Source of the DNA: Pseudomonas sp.
Lineage (GTDB): Bacteria > Pseudomonadota > Gammaproteobacteria > Pseudomonadales > Pseudomonadaceae
NCBI RefSeq assembly: GCF_002796985.1
Contig: NZ_PEKX01000007.1
Location: forward strand, 424,284-488,283
DNA length: 64,000 nucleotides
Direction: 5' to 3'
The position numbers and the translations under genes were made by a program. The notes beneath the pieces were generated by a model that was not told where the DNA came from, ran no database searches, and saw only the letters and a list, made by a program, of their open reading frames with translations. How positions within the stretch are numbered: the stretch's first letter is position 1; every line of letters begins with the position of its first letter. Below are positions 40,541 to 48,732 of this stretch, one piece after another.

Positions 40541-40578
40541 AGGGCACCGGCGTCCACAACAGCGCCGGTGCCTTTTTT
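40541..40578 (+). terminator. MFS gene terminator
   Basis: GGCACCGGCG and CGCCGGTGCC form the stem with a loop of about 10 nt, followed by TTTTTT on the plus strand. It lies between the convergent MFS and bfrB genes. Confidence 0.88.
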
Positions 40579-40581
40579 CGA

Positions 40582-41058
40582 TCAGTCGTCTTCGTGCATG
40601 TGCGACTGCAGGTAGTTCTCCAGGCCGACTTTCTGGATCAGGCCCAGTTGGGTTTCCAGGTAGTCGATGTGCTCCTCCTCGGATTCGAGGATGTTCTTGA
40701 GCAGGTCGCGGCTCACGTAGTCATGCACGCTTTCGCAATGCACGATGGCGTCGCGCAGGTCCTTGCAGGCCTTGAGTTCCAGGTTCAGGTCGCACTGCAG
40801 CATTTCCTGGGTGTTCTCGCCGACCAGCAGCTTGCCCAGGTCCTGCAGGTTGGGCAGGCCTTCGAGGAACAGGATGCGTTCGATGAGCTTGTCGGCGTGT
40901 TTCATCTCATCGATGGACTCGTGGTACTCGTGCGCGCCGAGGCGCTTCAGGCCCCAGTCGTTCCACATGCGCGAGTGCAGGAAGTACTGGTTGATGGCGA
41001 TCAGCTCGTTGCCGAGGATCTTGTTCAGATGCTGGATGACTTTCTTGTCGCCTTTCAT
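40582..41058 (-). CDS. bfrB: Bacterioferritin
   Basis: The 158-residue subunit forms the 24-mer iron-storage shell with heme at the subunit dimer. The ferroxidase ligands are present: E18 (GNELIAINQY), E51 and H54 (SIDEMKHADK), E94, E127 and H130 (ESEEEHIDYLE). The heme ligand is M52. The length and sequence fit the BfrB type of P. aeruginosa. A promoter (TTGACA-17-GAGAAT) lies 36 bp upstream, and bfd, the reductive partner, is the next gene upstream on the same strand. Confidence 0.97.
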   Translation of the reverse strand: MKGDKKVIQHLNKILGNELIAINQYFLHSRMWNDWGLKRLGAHEYHESIDEMKHADKLIERILFLEGLPNLQDLGKLLVGENTQEMLQCDLNLELKACKDLRDAIVHCESVHDYVSRDLLKNILESEEEHIDYLETQLGLIQKVGLENYLQSHMHEDD

Positions 41059-41094
41059 GCCGGAGTCCTGCCGTGTGGAGTGGGAGAGATTGAA

Positions 41095-41123
41095 ATTCTC
41101 GCGCCCTTATAACTGCCTGTCAA
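41095..41123 (-). promoter_or_regulatory. bfrB promoter (predicted)
   Basis: TTGACA (41118-41123) and GAGAAT (41095-41100), 17 bp apart on the minus strand, give a predicted start near 41088 and a leader of about 30 nt. Confidence 0.65.
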
Positions 41124-41213
41124 ACGTAAGCCCTTGAATCTGCTATAAAAAGGAATATGAATGCGAATGTTTTCATTCCGCAACTTGGCGGTAAATCACT
41201 GAATTTCAGGCAT

Positions 41214-41240
41214 AAAAAAACCGGGCTGTGGCCCGGTTTC
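41214..41240 (-). terminator. bfd terminator
   Basis: On the minus strand, a CCGGGC/GCCCGG stem is followed by seven U residues. It lies 38 bp past the bfd stop and separates bfd from bfrB. Confidence 0.9.
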
Positions 41241-41278
41241 TTCGGAATGCTTGCTGAACTGATCAGCGGTCTTTTTTC

Positions 41279-41494
41279 TCAACCCGCCGCATAGGCCAGG
41301 TTGTAGTTCACCGCCTGGGCGCTTTGCAGCTCGCCAAGGGTCTCGCGAACCACCTGTTTGGCCAGGCAGGCGCACTTGCCGCACTGGGTGCCGACGCCGG
41401 TGCATTCACGTACCTCGCGGTAGTTGCAGGCGCCGTCGTAGATCGCATCGCGAATCTGGGTATCGGTAACACCGTTGCAGAGGCAGACGTACAT
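41279..41494 (-). CDS. bfd: Bacterioferritin-associated ferredoxin
   Basis: The 71-residue 2Fe-2S protein reduces the iron core of bacterioferritin so that iron is released. The four Cys ligands are C4, C6, C38 and C41 (MYVCLCNGV ... GTQCGKCACLA), the arrangement of the BFD fold. A strong promoter with a Fur box in its spacer lies 37 bp upstream, so it should be induced when iron is scarce. It has its own terminator before bfrB. Confidence 0.97.
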   Translation of the reverse strand: MYVCLCNGVTDTQIRDAIYDGACNYREVRECTGVGTQCGKCACLAKQVVRETLGELQSAQAVNYNLAYAAG

Positions 41495-41530
41495 GGTTGC
41501 ACTACAGTCGCTGTGGGGTTGTTGGAAGCG

Positions 41531-41559
41531 ATACTAATAATAATGAGAATGATTGTCAA
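41531..41559 (-). promoter_or_regulatory. bfd promoter with Fur box
   Basis: On the minus strand TTGACA (41554-41559) and TAGTAT (41531-41536) are exactly 17 bp apart. The spacer lies within AATAATGAGAATGATTGTC (41539-41557, plus strand), a close match to the Fur consensus GATAATGAGAATCATTATC. Iron-loaded Fur would block polymerase here. Confidence 0.87.
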
Positions 41560-41772
41560 AAGTTACCGAGGTCTCATCCCTGCCTCCCGATAAATGGTTA
41601 ACAGGCTCGGGGAGTCAGCACCGGGGCCGCGTGGATGAAGGCGTTGCGCTCGGGGTGTATGATGGCTGCCCCACTGGAGTGGCAGCCCCTCAAGCCCGGC
41701 AGTTTCGACCGGGTAGTGGGCTTCTCGCTCCCAAGCGCCTCACCATCAAGGCCTCACGAAAGGAGATGCGAA

Positions 41773-42375
41773 ATGAGCGTACTCGTAGGTAAGAAAGCCC
41801 CCGATTTCAACGTGGCCGCCGTGCTGGGCACCGGCGAGATCGTCGACAGCTTCGTGCTGTCCGAAGCCATCAAGGGCAAGTACGGCCTGGTGTTCTTCTA
41901 CCCGCTGGACTTCACCTTCGTCTGCCCGTCCGAGCTGATCGCCCTGGACCACCGCATCCCTGACTTCCAGGCGCGCAACGTCGAAGTGATCGGTGTTTCC
42001 ATCGACTCCCACTTCACCCACAACGCCTGGCGCAACACCCCGGTGGACAAGGGTGGTATCGGCCAGGTCAAGTACACCCTGGCCGCTGACATCACCCACG
42101 AGATCGCCAAGGCCTACGACGTCGAGTCCGAAGGCGGCGTGGCTTTCCGTGGTGCCTTCCTGATCGACCTGAACGGCGTGGTGCGTTCGCAGATCGTCAA
42201 CGACCTGCCGCTGGGCCGCAACATGGACGAACTGCTGCGGCTGGTCGACGCCCTGCAGTTCACCGAGGAGCACGGCGAAGTCTGCCCGGCCAACTGGAAG
42301 AAGGGCGACAAGGGCATGACCGCCTCGCCCGAAGGCGTCGCCGCCTACCTGGCCGAGAACGCCGGCAAGCTGTAA
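41773..42375 (+). CDS. Typical 2-Cys peroxiredoxin (AhpC/Prx type)
   Basis: This 200-residue thiol peroxidase reduces hydrogen peroxide and organic hydroperoxides. The peroxidatic Cys is C51 (FYPLDFTFVCPSEL) and the resolving Cys is C171 (EEHGEVCPANWKKG), the latter in the VCP context of Prx1/AhpC. The GG(I/L)G and C-terminal YL-type motifs (GIGQVKY, AAYLAENAGKL) suggest a peroxide-sensitive enzyme. AAGGAG lies before the ATG. A terminator follows the stop. The redox and iron genes around it fit oxidative-stress defence. Confidence 0.95.
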   Translation: MSVLVGKKAPDFNVAAVLGTGEIVDSFVLSEAIKGKYGLVFFYPLDFTFVCPSELIALDHRIPDFQARNVEVIGVSIDSHFTHNAWRNTPVDKGGIGQVKYTLAADITHEIAKAYDVESEGGVAFRGAFLIDLNGVVRSQIVNDLPLGRNMDELLRLVDALQFTEEHGEVCPANWKKGDKGMTASPEGVAAYLAENAGKL

Positions 42376-42388
42376 GGCTGCTCGTGCA

Positions 42389-42420
42389 TGAAAAAGCCCC
42401 GCCTAGGCGGGGCTTTTTCA
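42389..42420. terminator. Peroxiredoxin terminator
   Basis: TGAAAAAGCCCCGCC, loop TA, GGCGGGGCTTTTTCA: a near-perfect bidirectional intrinsic terminator 14 bp past the stop. Confidence 0.93.
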
Positions 42421-42586
42421 TGGGGGCAGGGCAGCGGGATGAGCGTTACCAACTGGCTGGGCGTCTGAAGTGAAACTCGCCAGTCACTCCTGCCTTCGTT
42501 CAGCGATGGCACAGGCGCAGGCTTATGGAGATACTGCGCAACTTCTTCCTAGAACCCATGCTTACCAGCCCATCAAGGGGAGCGTC

Positions 42587-42847
42587 TTGGCTGACGAGGA
42601 GATTCTTCCGGAAGTCCGCGCGGTCGAGCCCGGGCAGGTCCTGCGCCTGTGTGGTTGCGGGCGGTGCGCCAGCCTGCCGGATGCCGCTGCCGATTGTGCC
42701 GATGTGCTGGAGCTGACGGTCAGGCGTGAGCGCCATCTGCTGCTGTGCCGCTGCGGCCGGTCGGCGAAGCTGCCGCACTGCGACGGATCCCACGCCCCTG
42801 TGGCGCCAGGTCTGATGGGGCGCTGGCGCCGCTTCGCCGGAAGGTGA
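42587..42847 (+). CDS. CDGSH-type iron-sulfur domain protein
   Basis: This is a small protein (86 residues from this start). Its C-terminal half holds CRCGRSAKLPHCDGSH, an exact match to the mitoNEET C-X-C-X2-(S/T)-X3-P-X-C-D-G-(S/A/T)-H 2Fe-2S motif. The N-terminal half has CGCGRCASLPDAAADCAD, which looks like a decayed first copy. I chose the TTG at 42587 because AAGGGGAG lies 5 nt upstream. A GTG at 42470 or ATG at 42506 would add 39 or 27 residues of unlikely composition. Bacterial CDGSH proteins are redox-active 2Fe-2S proteins of poorly known role. Confidence 0.75.
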   Translation: MADEEILPEVRAVEPGQVLRLCGCGRCASLPDAAADCADVLELTVRRERHLLLCRCGRSAKLPHCDGSHAPVAPGLMGRWRRFAGR

Positions 42848-43030
42848 AGTCGAAGTCCGTCACAGATTTCGTACAAAGTCGGTCATGGGCGAACAACCCC
42901 GGAACCGGACGGTCGAACTTCCACGACGACCTGCAAGTCACAAGAGGCAAAGTGCCACTATTTATGGCAGCATTTGTCCCCCGTGGCATACAACGCCAGG
43001 GTCGTGTCCCTGTTTCGATCGGAGTCTCCG

Positions 43031-43348
43031 ATGTACAAACTGTGTTTCTACGTGCCGGAAAGCCATCTGGAACCGGTCAAGAAAGCGCTGTTCGCTGCCG
43101 GTGCAGGACGCATCGGTGCGTATGACAGCTGTTGCTGGCAGGCGCTCGGACAGGGACAGTTCCGCCCGCTGGCGGGCAGCAATCCATTCATCGGCCAGGC
43201 CGGCAGCGTCGAGCAGGTTGCCGAGTGGAAGGTGGAGATGGTGGTGGCCGACGAGTTGATCCATGACTCGGTGAAGGCGCTCAAACAGGCCCATCCTTAC
43301 GAAACGCCGGCCTTCGAGGTCTGGCGGTTGTCCGACATGGTGTTCTGA
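43031..43348 (+). CDS. YqfO/NIF3-insert-like protein
   Basis: The 105-residue protein resembles the CutA1-like insert domain of YqfO/Nif3 proteins, found in pseudomonads as a free-standing small protein (YKLCFYVPESHLEPVKKALFAAGAGRIGAYDSCCWQ ... HPYETPAFEVWRL). The HPYE.PA motif is conserved. The function is unknown; metal or nucleotide-linked sensing has been proposed for the family. GGAG lies 7 nt before the ATG. A bidirectional terminator separates it from convergent nagE. Confidence 0.85.
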   Translation: MYKLCFYVPESHLEPVKKALFAAGAGRIGAYDSCCWQALGQGQFRPLAGSNPFIGQAGSVEQVAEWKVEMVVADELIHDSVKALKQAHPYETPAFEVWRLSDMVF

Positions 43349-43352
43349 CAGA

Positions 43353-43384
43353 AATGAAAAAGGCGCCCGCAGGCGCCTTTTTCA
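43353..43384. terminator. Bidirectional terminator
   Basis: AAAAAGGCGCC, loop CGCA-like, GGCGCCTTTTT: serves both the YqfO-like gene and nagE, which converge here. Confidence 0.92.
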
Positions 43385-43394
43385 TGGCTCGGTA

Positions 43395-45155
43395 TCAGCC
43401 GTGCAGACTGCTCAGTGATGATCCCAGCGCACTGGCGCGGGGCCCAACCAGCAGGTGGTAGACACCATCCGCCAACGGGCTGATTCCCTGGCAACCCAAG
43501 TCGCTGAGGTGGCTGTGCTGCAGTTGCTCGCCGTGCTTTACGGCGACCCGCAGACGCGTCAGTGCCACGCTCTCCACACTGCGCAGATTGTCCCGGCCAC
43601 CCAGCGCTTCCAGCCATTGCCTGGCCTCCTGCGGCGTGACGAGTTCGGCGGGCTGTTCCACCAAGTCCTCGCCGTGGGGCGTGGCGAGGTTAGCCTGCAG
43701 AGCTCCCGCCGGCAGGGCGCGGCGGATTTCATCGGCGATGCTGTCGGCTTCCGGGCCCACCACGACCTGCAGGCTGCCCGCCTTGCCAGGCCTCACCACG
43801 GCCATGGCGCCCAGTGCCTTGAGCTGCGCGTCGGAGGCCTTGTTACGGTCCACCAGTTTCAGGCGCAGACGGGTGGTGCAAGCGTCCACTACTTCCAGGT
43901 TGGCGGTGCCGCCCAGGGCCTTGATGAAGGCCGGTGCGCGCTGTTCGGACGAACTGGCGGTCGTCTCGCTGTCAGTGCTTTCGTCGATTTCCTCGCGTCC
44001 GGGAGTCTTCAACTGGAAGCGCCGGATGCAGAAGTCGAACACGAAGTAGTAAGCGACGGCGTAGCACAGGCCCAGCGGCCAGAGCATCCAGCCGTTGGTG
44101 GACTTGCCCCAGCCCAGCGCCAGGTCGATGGCGCCGCCGGAGAAGGTGAAGCCCAGGCGGATGTTCAGCAGATCGGTGATCGCCATCGACAGCCCGGTCA
44201 GCAGCGCGTGCGCCAGGTACAGGAGCGGCGCGAGGAACATGAAGGCGAATTCGATGGGTTCGGTCACGCCGGTCAGGAAGGCGGTGAGCGCCATTGACAG
44301 CAACAGCCCGCCGACCAGCTTGCGTCGCTCCTGGCGTGCGTTGCGGTACATCGCCAGGCATGCGGCGGGCAGGCCGAACATCATCACCGGGAACATGCCG
44401 GCCATGAACTGGCCGCCTTTCGGGTCGCCGGCGAAATAGCGTGCCAGATCGCCGGTGACCTGGCGGCCGGTTTCCGGGTCGGAGAAGGCGCCGAAGACGA
44501 ACCACATCAGGTTGTTGAGGATGTGGTGCAGGCCGGTGACGATCAGCAGGCGGTTGAGCACGCCGAAGGCGAAGGCGCCGAGGCTGCCGCTGCCGACCAG
44601 CAGGTTGCCCAGGTTGTCGATGACCTGTTGGACCGGCGGCCAGATCAGACCGAACAGCGCGCCCAGGCCCAGCGCGGCGAAGCCGGTGACGATGGGTACG
44701 AAGCGCCGGCCACCGAAGAAGGCCAGGTACTGCGGCAGGGCGATGTCCTTGAAGCGGTTGTACAGCGCGCCGGCCACCAGGCCGCTGATGATCCCCGAGA
44801 GCACGCCCATGTTGATGTGCGGGTCGATGGCGTTCAGGGTCGACATCATGACCAGGTAGCCGATGGCCCCGGCAAGGCCGGCAGTGCCGTTGTTGTCACG
44901 GGCGAAGCCGACGGCGATGCCGATGGCGAAGATCAGTGCCAGGTTGGCGAAGATCGCGTTGCCGGCATCGTGGATCAGCAGGATGTTCAGCAGGTCCTTG
45001 TCGCCCAGGCGCAGCAACAGCCCGGCGATGGGCAGGATGGCGATCGGCAGCATCAGGGCGCGGCCCAGGCGCTGAAGGGTTTCGATGAAGGCGCCGTATA
45101 GCTGCGCGAGCAATTGGCGCGGGCCTTGCGCTGTCTGGATCAGCTCAGTGGTCAT
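43395..45155 (-). CDS. nagE: PTS N-acetylglucosamine transporter EIIC-EIIB-EIIB
   Basis: The 586-residue PTS permease has an EIIC membrane domain of the glucose/GlcNAc family (about residues 10-370, about ten hydrophobic segments; LPIAILPIAGLLLRLG, GVTEPIEFAFMFLAPLLY). An EIIB domain follows with the phosphorylated Cys in VVDACTTRLRLKL (near 418). A second EIIB-like domain has VESVALTRLRVAV, with Ala in place of the Cys (about residue 535). There is no EIIA domain; it is supplied by the EIIA-HPr-EI protein encoded 29 bp upstream. The start at 45155 has GGAG upstream; a form 10 residues longer would overlap the previous stop. Confidence 0.93.
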   Translation of the reverse strand: MTTELIQTAQGPRQLLAQLYGAFIETLQRLGRALMLPIAILPIAGLLLRLGDKDLLNILLIHDAGNAIFANLALIFAIGIAVGFARDNNGTAGLAGAIGYLVMMSTLNAIDPHINMGVLSGIISGLVAGALYNRFKDIALPQYLAFFGGRRFVPIVTGFAALGLGALFGLIWPPVQQVIDNLGNLLVGSGSLGAFAFGVLNRLLIVTGLHHILNNLMWFVFGAFSDPETGRQVTGDLARYFAGDPKGGQFMAGMFPVMMFGLPAACLAMYRNARQERRKLVGGLLLSMALTAFLTGVTEPIEFAFMFLAPLLYLAHALLTGLSMAITDLLNIRLGFTFSGGAIDLALGWGKSTNGWMLWPLGLCYAVAYYFVFDFCIRRFQLKTPGREEIDESTDSETTASSSEQRAPAFIKALGGTANLEVVDACTTRLRLKLVDRNKASDAQLKALGAMAVVRPGKAGSLQVVVGPEADSIADEIRRALPAGALQANLATPHGEDLVEQPAELVTPQEARQWLEALGGRDNLRSVESVALTRLRVAVKHGEQLQHSHLSDLGCQGISPLADGVYHLLVGPRASALGSSLSSLHG

Positions 45156-45184
45156 GGTATGACTCCGATTCTTGTCTTGGGGCA

Positions 45185-47698
45185 TCAGGGCTGCGGCCAG
45201 AAGCGGGCGCAGGCTTCGCGCACGGCACGGGCGCTACCCAGGGCCAGGAGTTCCTGGCTGCGTTGGCGGCAGTCTTCGGCGTCGAGTTCGCGCACCCGCG
45301 CCTTGATCTCACCGACCAGTCCGGGGCTGACCGACAGTTCCTGCACGCCCAGGCCGATCAGCACCGGCGTGGCCAGCGCTTCGGAAGCCAGGGCCCCGCA
45401 GACGCCGACCCAGCGGCCATGGCGGGCGGCCCCGGCGCAGGTCTGGGCGATCAGCCGCAGCAGCGCGGGGTGCAGCGCATCAATGCGTGCAGCCAGCCCT
45501 GCGTGGCAGCGGTCCATGGCCAAGGCGTACTGCGAAAGGTCGTTGGTACCGATGGACAGGAAATCGGCGTGCTCGGCGAGCTGGTCGGCCAGCAGGGCGG
45601 CGGAGGGCACTTCGATCATCACACCCAGCTCGGGGCGTTCCTCGATACCCAGTTCCTGCGCCAGTCGGTCCAGGCGCTGGCGGATGGCGATCAGTTCATC
45701 CACCTCGCTGACCATGGGCAGCAGCACGCGGCAGCGGCGTGTTGGCGATACCTGAAGCAGCGCGCGCAACTGCTGGTCGAGCAGGTGCGGCAGTGCCTGG
45801 CCCAGGCGGATACCGCGCAGGCCCAGGGCCGGGTTTTCCTCGGCGGGCAGCGGCAGGTAGGCGAGGTGCTTGTCGCCGCCGACATCGATGGTCCGGATGA
45901 TGACGCGTCGCTCGCCCATGGCATCCAGTACGTCCTGGTAGGCGCGCTGCTGCTCCTGCTCGTTCGGCGCCTGTTGGCGGTCGAGGAAGAGGAATTCGGT
46001 ACGCAGCAGGCCCACGCCGTCGGCGCCAGCGGCGTAGGCTTCGGCGGCCTCTTGCGGACTGGCGACGTTGGCGCCGATCTCGATGTGCCGACCGTCGCGG
46101 GTCAGCGCCGGTTGCTGGGCTGCCACGCGTTGGCGTTCACGGGTCAGTTGGCGTTGTTCACGGCTGGCGGCAACCTGCGCAACCCGTTCCGCGCTGGGGC
46201 TGTATTCGAGTCGGCCGTGGTCGGCGTCCAGGACCAGCGTGCGGCCTTCGTCCAGCTCCAGCAGGCGCGGGCCGAGGGCCACCAGGCAGGGCAGGCCCTT
46301 GGCGCGGGCGAGAATGGCGACGTGGGAGGTGGCGCCACCTTCGGCCATGCACAGCCCGGCAACGCCGGCACGGACCAGCGGGCCGAGATCCGACGGGGTG
46401 ATTTCGTCGGCGGCGACCAGGCTGCCGGCAGGAACTGCCTGCTCGCCTTCGGCACCAAGCAGGACGCGCAGCACGCGCTTTTCCAGGTCGCGCAGGTCGT
46501 TGGCGCGTTCGGCCAGCAACGGGTTGCCCAGTGCCTGGAGAACGCCACACTGGGCCTGCACGGCGCGGTGCCAGGCATGGGCGGCACTGGCGCGCTGCTC
46601 GATCAGCAGGTCGGCGGCATCCAGCAAGCCAGGGTCTTCCAGCAGGGCGAGGTGGGCGGAGAAGATCGCTTCCTCGTCCGTGTGACCGGCCTTTCCGGCC
46701 TGTTGCAGCGTGGTTCGAACATCGCCGCGAACCTGTTCCAGTGCCAGGTCGAGGGCGCGGTGCTGTTCATCCGGTTGATGGTTGCTGGTGTGTTCCGGCA
46801 GTTGAATAGCGCCGAGCCGTACGAGCGGGCCGCTGGCCAGGCCGGGCGAGGCGCAGACGCCACTCAGGACACCGGGTTCTTGCGCAGCGTTCGGCAAGGC
46901 CACGGGAACACTGGCGGTAACGACCAGGCGCGGTTCGCCATCGGCGGTACCAAGGGTCTTCAGTAGTGCGTGGAGTGCCGCTTCACTGTCCTGGCCGCGG
47001 CAGGTGACTTCCACTTCGTCCTGCTCGGCGACACCCAGGCCCATGATGCCAACCAGGCTGTCGACATTGCTGGAGCGGCCATCGAAGTGCAGTTCGACGC
47101 GGCTGGAGAACTCCTGTGCGGTCTTGCGTAGCAGGGCAGCGGGGCGCGCGTGCAGGCCGCCGTGCAACGCCACCCGTACGCGGCCGCGGGCTTCGCTGCC
47201 GCTGGCCTGTTGTTCGTTGGCCACAGCCGCCGTGCCGATTCGGCTGAGTTGCAGCAGCGGCGCGCCGACGTCCACGGAGGTGGTGGTCAGCGGGTGCAGC
47301 TGGAAGCCTTCGCCATTGGTGAGGATCAGTACGGTGATCAGGCTCTTGCTGCCGCGCGCTACCTTGTCCAGGTCGAAGCGCAGCAGCGGTTGGCCTTCAG
47401 TGACCCGTGCGCCTTCCTGCACCAGCGCTTCGAAGCCTTCGCCCTGCAACTGGACGGTGTCCAGGCCCAGGTGCAGCAGCAGCTCGGCGCCGTTGTCGGC
47501 CTTCAGGGTCAGGGCATGCCGGGTCCGCGCGAGGTGCATGACCACCCCGCTGCAGGGCGCATGCAGGCAATCGTTCAGCGGGTCGATGGCGATGCCATCG
47601 CCCATCGCGCCGCTGGAGAACACTGGATCGGGGACGCTGCTGAGTGGCATCACGGGGCCGCTCAAGGGGGCTTTGAGGGCCAGATTGTTGTTGTTCAT
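45185..47698 (-). CDS. PTS multiphosphoryl transfer protein EIIA(Glc)-HPr-EI
   Basis: This 837-residue fusion carries the whole soluble phosphorelay: EIIA of the glucose type (about 1-150, His76 in LLLHLGLDTV), HPr (about 172-260, His183 in GLHARPAALL) and enzyme I (about 275-837, His459 in GGATSHVAIL, C-terminal GVCGALAS). Phosphate from PEP passes EI to HPr to EIIA and then to NagE. Similar proteins feed N-acetylglucosamine uptake in P. aeruginosa. It lies between the SIS gene (11 bp) and nagE (29 bp) in one operon. The start MNNNNLALKAPL is set by homology, as the ribosome site is weak. Confidence 0.93.
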   Translation of the reverse strand: MNNNNLALKAPLSGPVMPLSSVPDPVFSSGAMGDGIAIDPLNDCLHAPCSGVVMHLARTRHALTLKADNGAELLLHLGLDTVQLQGEGFEALVQEGARVTEGQPLLRFDLDKVARGSKSLITVLILTNGEGFQLHPLTTTSVDVGAPLLQLSRIGTAAVANEQQASGSEARGRVRVALHGGLHARPAALLRKTAQEFSSRVELHFDGRSSNVDSLVGIMGLGVAEQDEVEVTCRGQDSEAALHALLKTLGTADGEPRLVVTASVPVALPNAAQEPGVLSGVCASPGLASGPLVRLGAIQLPEHTSNHQPDEQHRALDLALEQVRGDVRTTLQQAGKAGHTDEEAIFSAHLALLEDPGLLDAADLLIEQRASAAHAWHRAVQAQCGVLQALGNPLLAERANDLRDLEKRVLRVLLGAEGEQAVPAGSLVAADEITPSDLGPLVRAGVAGLCMAEGGATSHVAILARAKGLPCLVALGPRLLELDEGRTLVLDADHGRLEYSPSAERVAQVAASREQRQLTRERQRVAAQQPALTRDGRHIEIGANVASPQEAAEAYAAGADGVGLLRTEFLFLDRQQAPNEQEQQRAYQDVLDAMGERRVIIRTIDVGGDKHLAYLPLPAEENPALGLRGIRLGQALPHLLDQQLRALLQVSPTRRCRVLLPMVSEVDELIAIRQRLDRLAQELGIEERPELGVMIEVPSAALLADQLAEHADFLSIGTNDLSQYALAMDRCHAGLAARIDALHPALLRLIAQTCAGAARHGRWVGVCGALASEALATPVLIGLGVQELSVSPGLVGEIKARVRELDAEDCRQRSQELLALGSARAVREACARFWPQP

Positions 47699-47709
47699 GG
47701 TGGCTGCGC

Positions 47710-48732
47710 TCAGTGGGTACGGGTGACCTTGCTCAGGTGCCGTGGCTGGTCCGGGTTCATGCCGCGCGCTTCGGACAAGCCGGCAGCCATGACGTAGAAG
47801 CTCTGGATCGCGAGGATCGGGTCCAGCGCCGGGTGGGCGGCGGTGGCCAGCGGCAGATCGCGCCCGGCGACGTCGTCGGGGGCAGCCAGCAGGACACGGG
47901 CGCCGCGCTGGCGCATGTCCTCGGCCAGGGCCAGCAGGCCGGCCTGTTCGGGGCCGCGTGGAGCGAGGATGAGCAGCGGGTAGTGTTCGTCCACCAGCGC
48001 CATCGGGCCGTGACGGACTTCGGCACTGCTGAAGGCTTCGGCCTGGATGGCCGAGGTTTCCTTGAATTTCAGCGCGGCCTCCTGGGCCACGGCGAAGCCG
48101 GTGCCACGGCCGATGACCATCAGCCGCTGGCAGTCGCGCAGCGACTGAATGGCTGGCGTCCAGTCGAGGGCGGCGGCGCGCTTGAGGTCGGCGGCGAGAC
48201 AGGCACCGGCATCGAGCAGGGCTTGGTCGCGCTGCCAGTGGGCAAGCAGGCGGGTGGAGGCGCTGAGGGTGGCGATGAAGCTTTTGGTGGCGGCGACGCT
48301 GCGCTCCGGGCCGGCGCAAAGCGGCACGGTGAACTCGGCGGTGGCTTCCAGCGGCGAGTCTTCGGCGTTCACCAGGGCGACGCTCAAGGCGCCGCGCTCA
48401 CGCAGGCGGCTCAGGGTGTCGACCAGGTCCGGGCTCTGGCCGGACTGGGAAAAGGCGAAAGCGACTTGACCGTCCACCTGCAGCGGTGCCTGACGCAGGG
48501 TGACCACCGACATCGGCAGTGAGGTCACCGGCAGGCCGGCGTGCTGCATGGTCAGGTAGGCGAAGTAGCTGGCGGCGTGGTCGGAGCTGCCACGGGCCAC
48601 GGTCATCGCCAACTTCGGCGCGACGGCGCGCAGGCGCTCGCCGAGAGCGGGCAGGCGAGTGTCCAGTACGGTCAGTTGGCGTGCCACCACATCGGCGGCG
48701 GACAGCGCTTCTTCAAGCATCAGCGAGGTCAA
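47710..48732 (-). CDS. SIS-domain glucosamine-6-phosphate deaminase-like protein (NagB-II type)
   Basis: The 340-residue protein has two SIS domains related to the isomerase half of GlmS, without the glutaminase domain: ARGSSDHAASYFAYLTMQ, FSQSGQSPDLVDTL, SVAATKSFIATLSAS in the first and VIGRGTGFAVAQEAALKFKETSAIQAEAFSSAEVRHGPMA in the second. In nag operons such proteins act as a second type of GlcN-6-phosphate deaminase (NagB-II), giving fructose-6-phosphate and ammonia. Classical NagB is absent here. It overlaps nagA by 20 bp, so the two are tightly coupled. Confidence 0.88.
   Translation of the reverse strand: MTSLMLEEALSAADVVARQLTVLDTRLPALGERLRAVAPKLAMTVARGSSDHAASYFAYLTMQHAGLPVTSLPMSVVTLRQAPLQVDGQVAFAFSQSGQSPDLVDTLSRLRERGALSVALVNAEDSPLEATAEFTVPLCAGPERSVAATKSFIATLSASTRLLAHWQRDQALLDAGACLAADLKRAAALDWTPAIQSLRDCQRLMVIGRGTGFAVAQEAALKFKETSAIQAEAFSSAEVRHGPMALVDEHYPLLILAPRGPEQAGLLALAEDMRQRGARVLLAAPDDVAGRDLPLATAAHPALDPILAIQSFYVMAAGLSEARGMNPDQPRHLSKVTRTH

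Noticed and set aside
47699..48319. Upstream extension of the EIIA-HPr-EI gene
   Set aside because: The added 207 residues overlap the SIS gene in another frame and are Arg/Pro-rich. The conserved EIIA domain begins at MNNNNLALKA.
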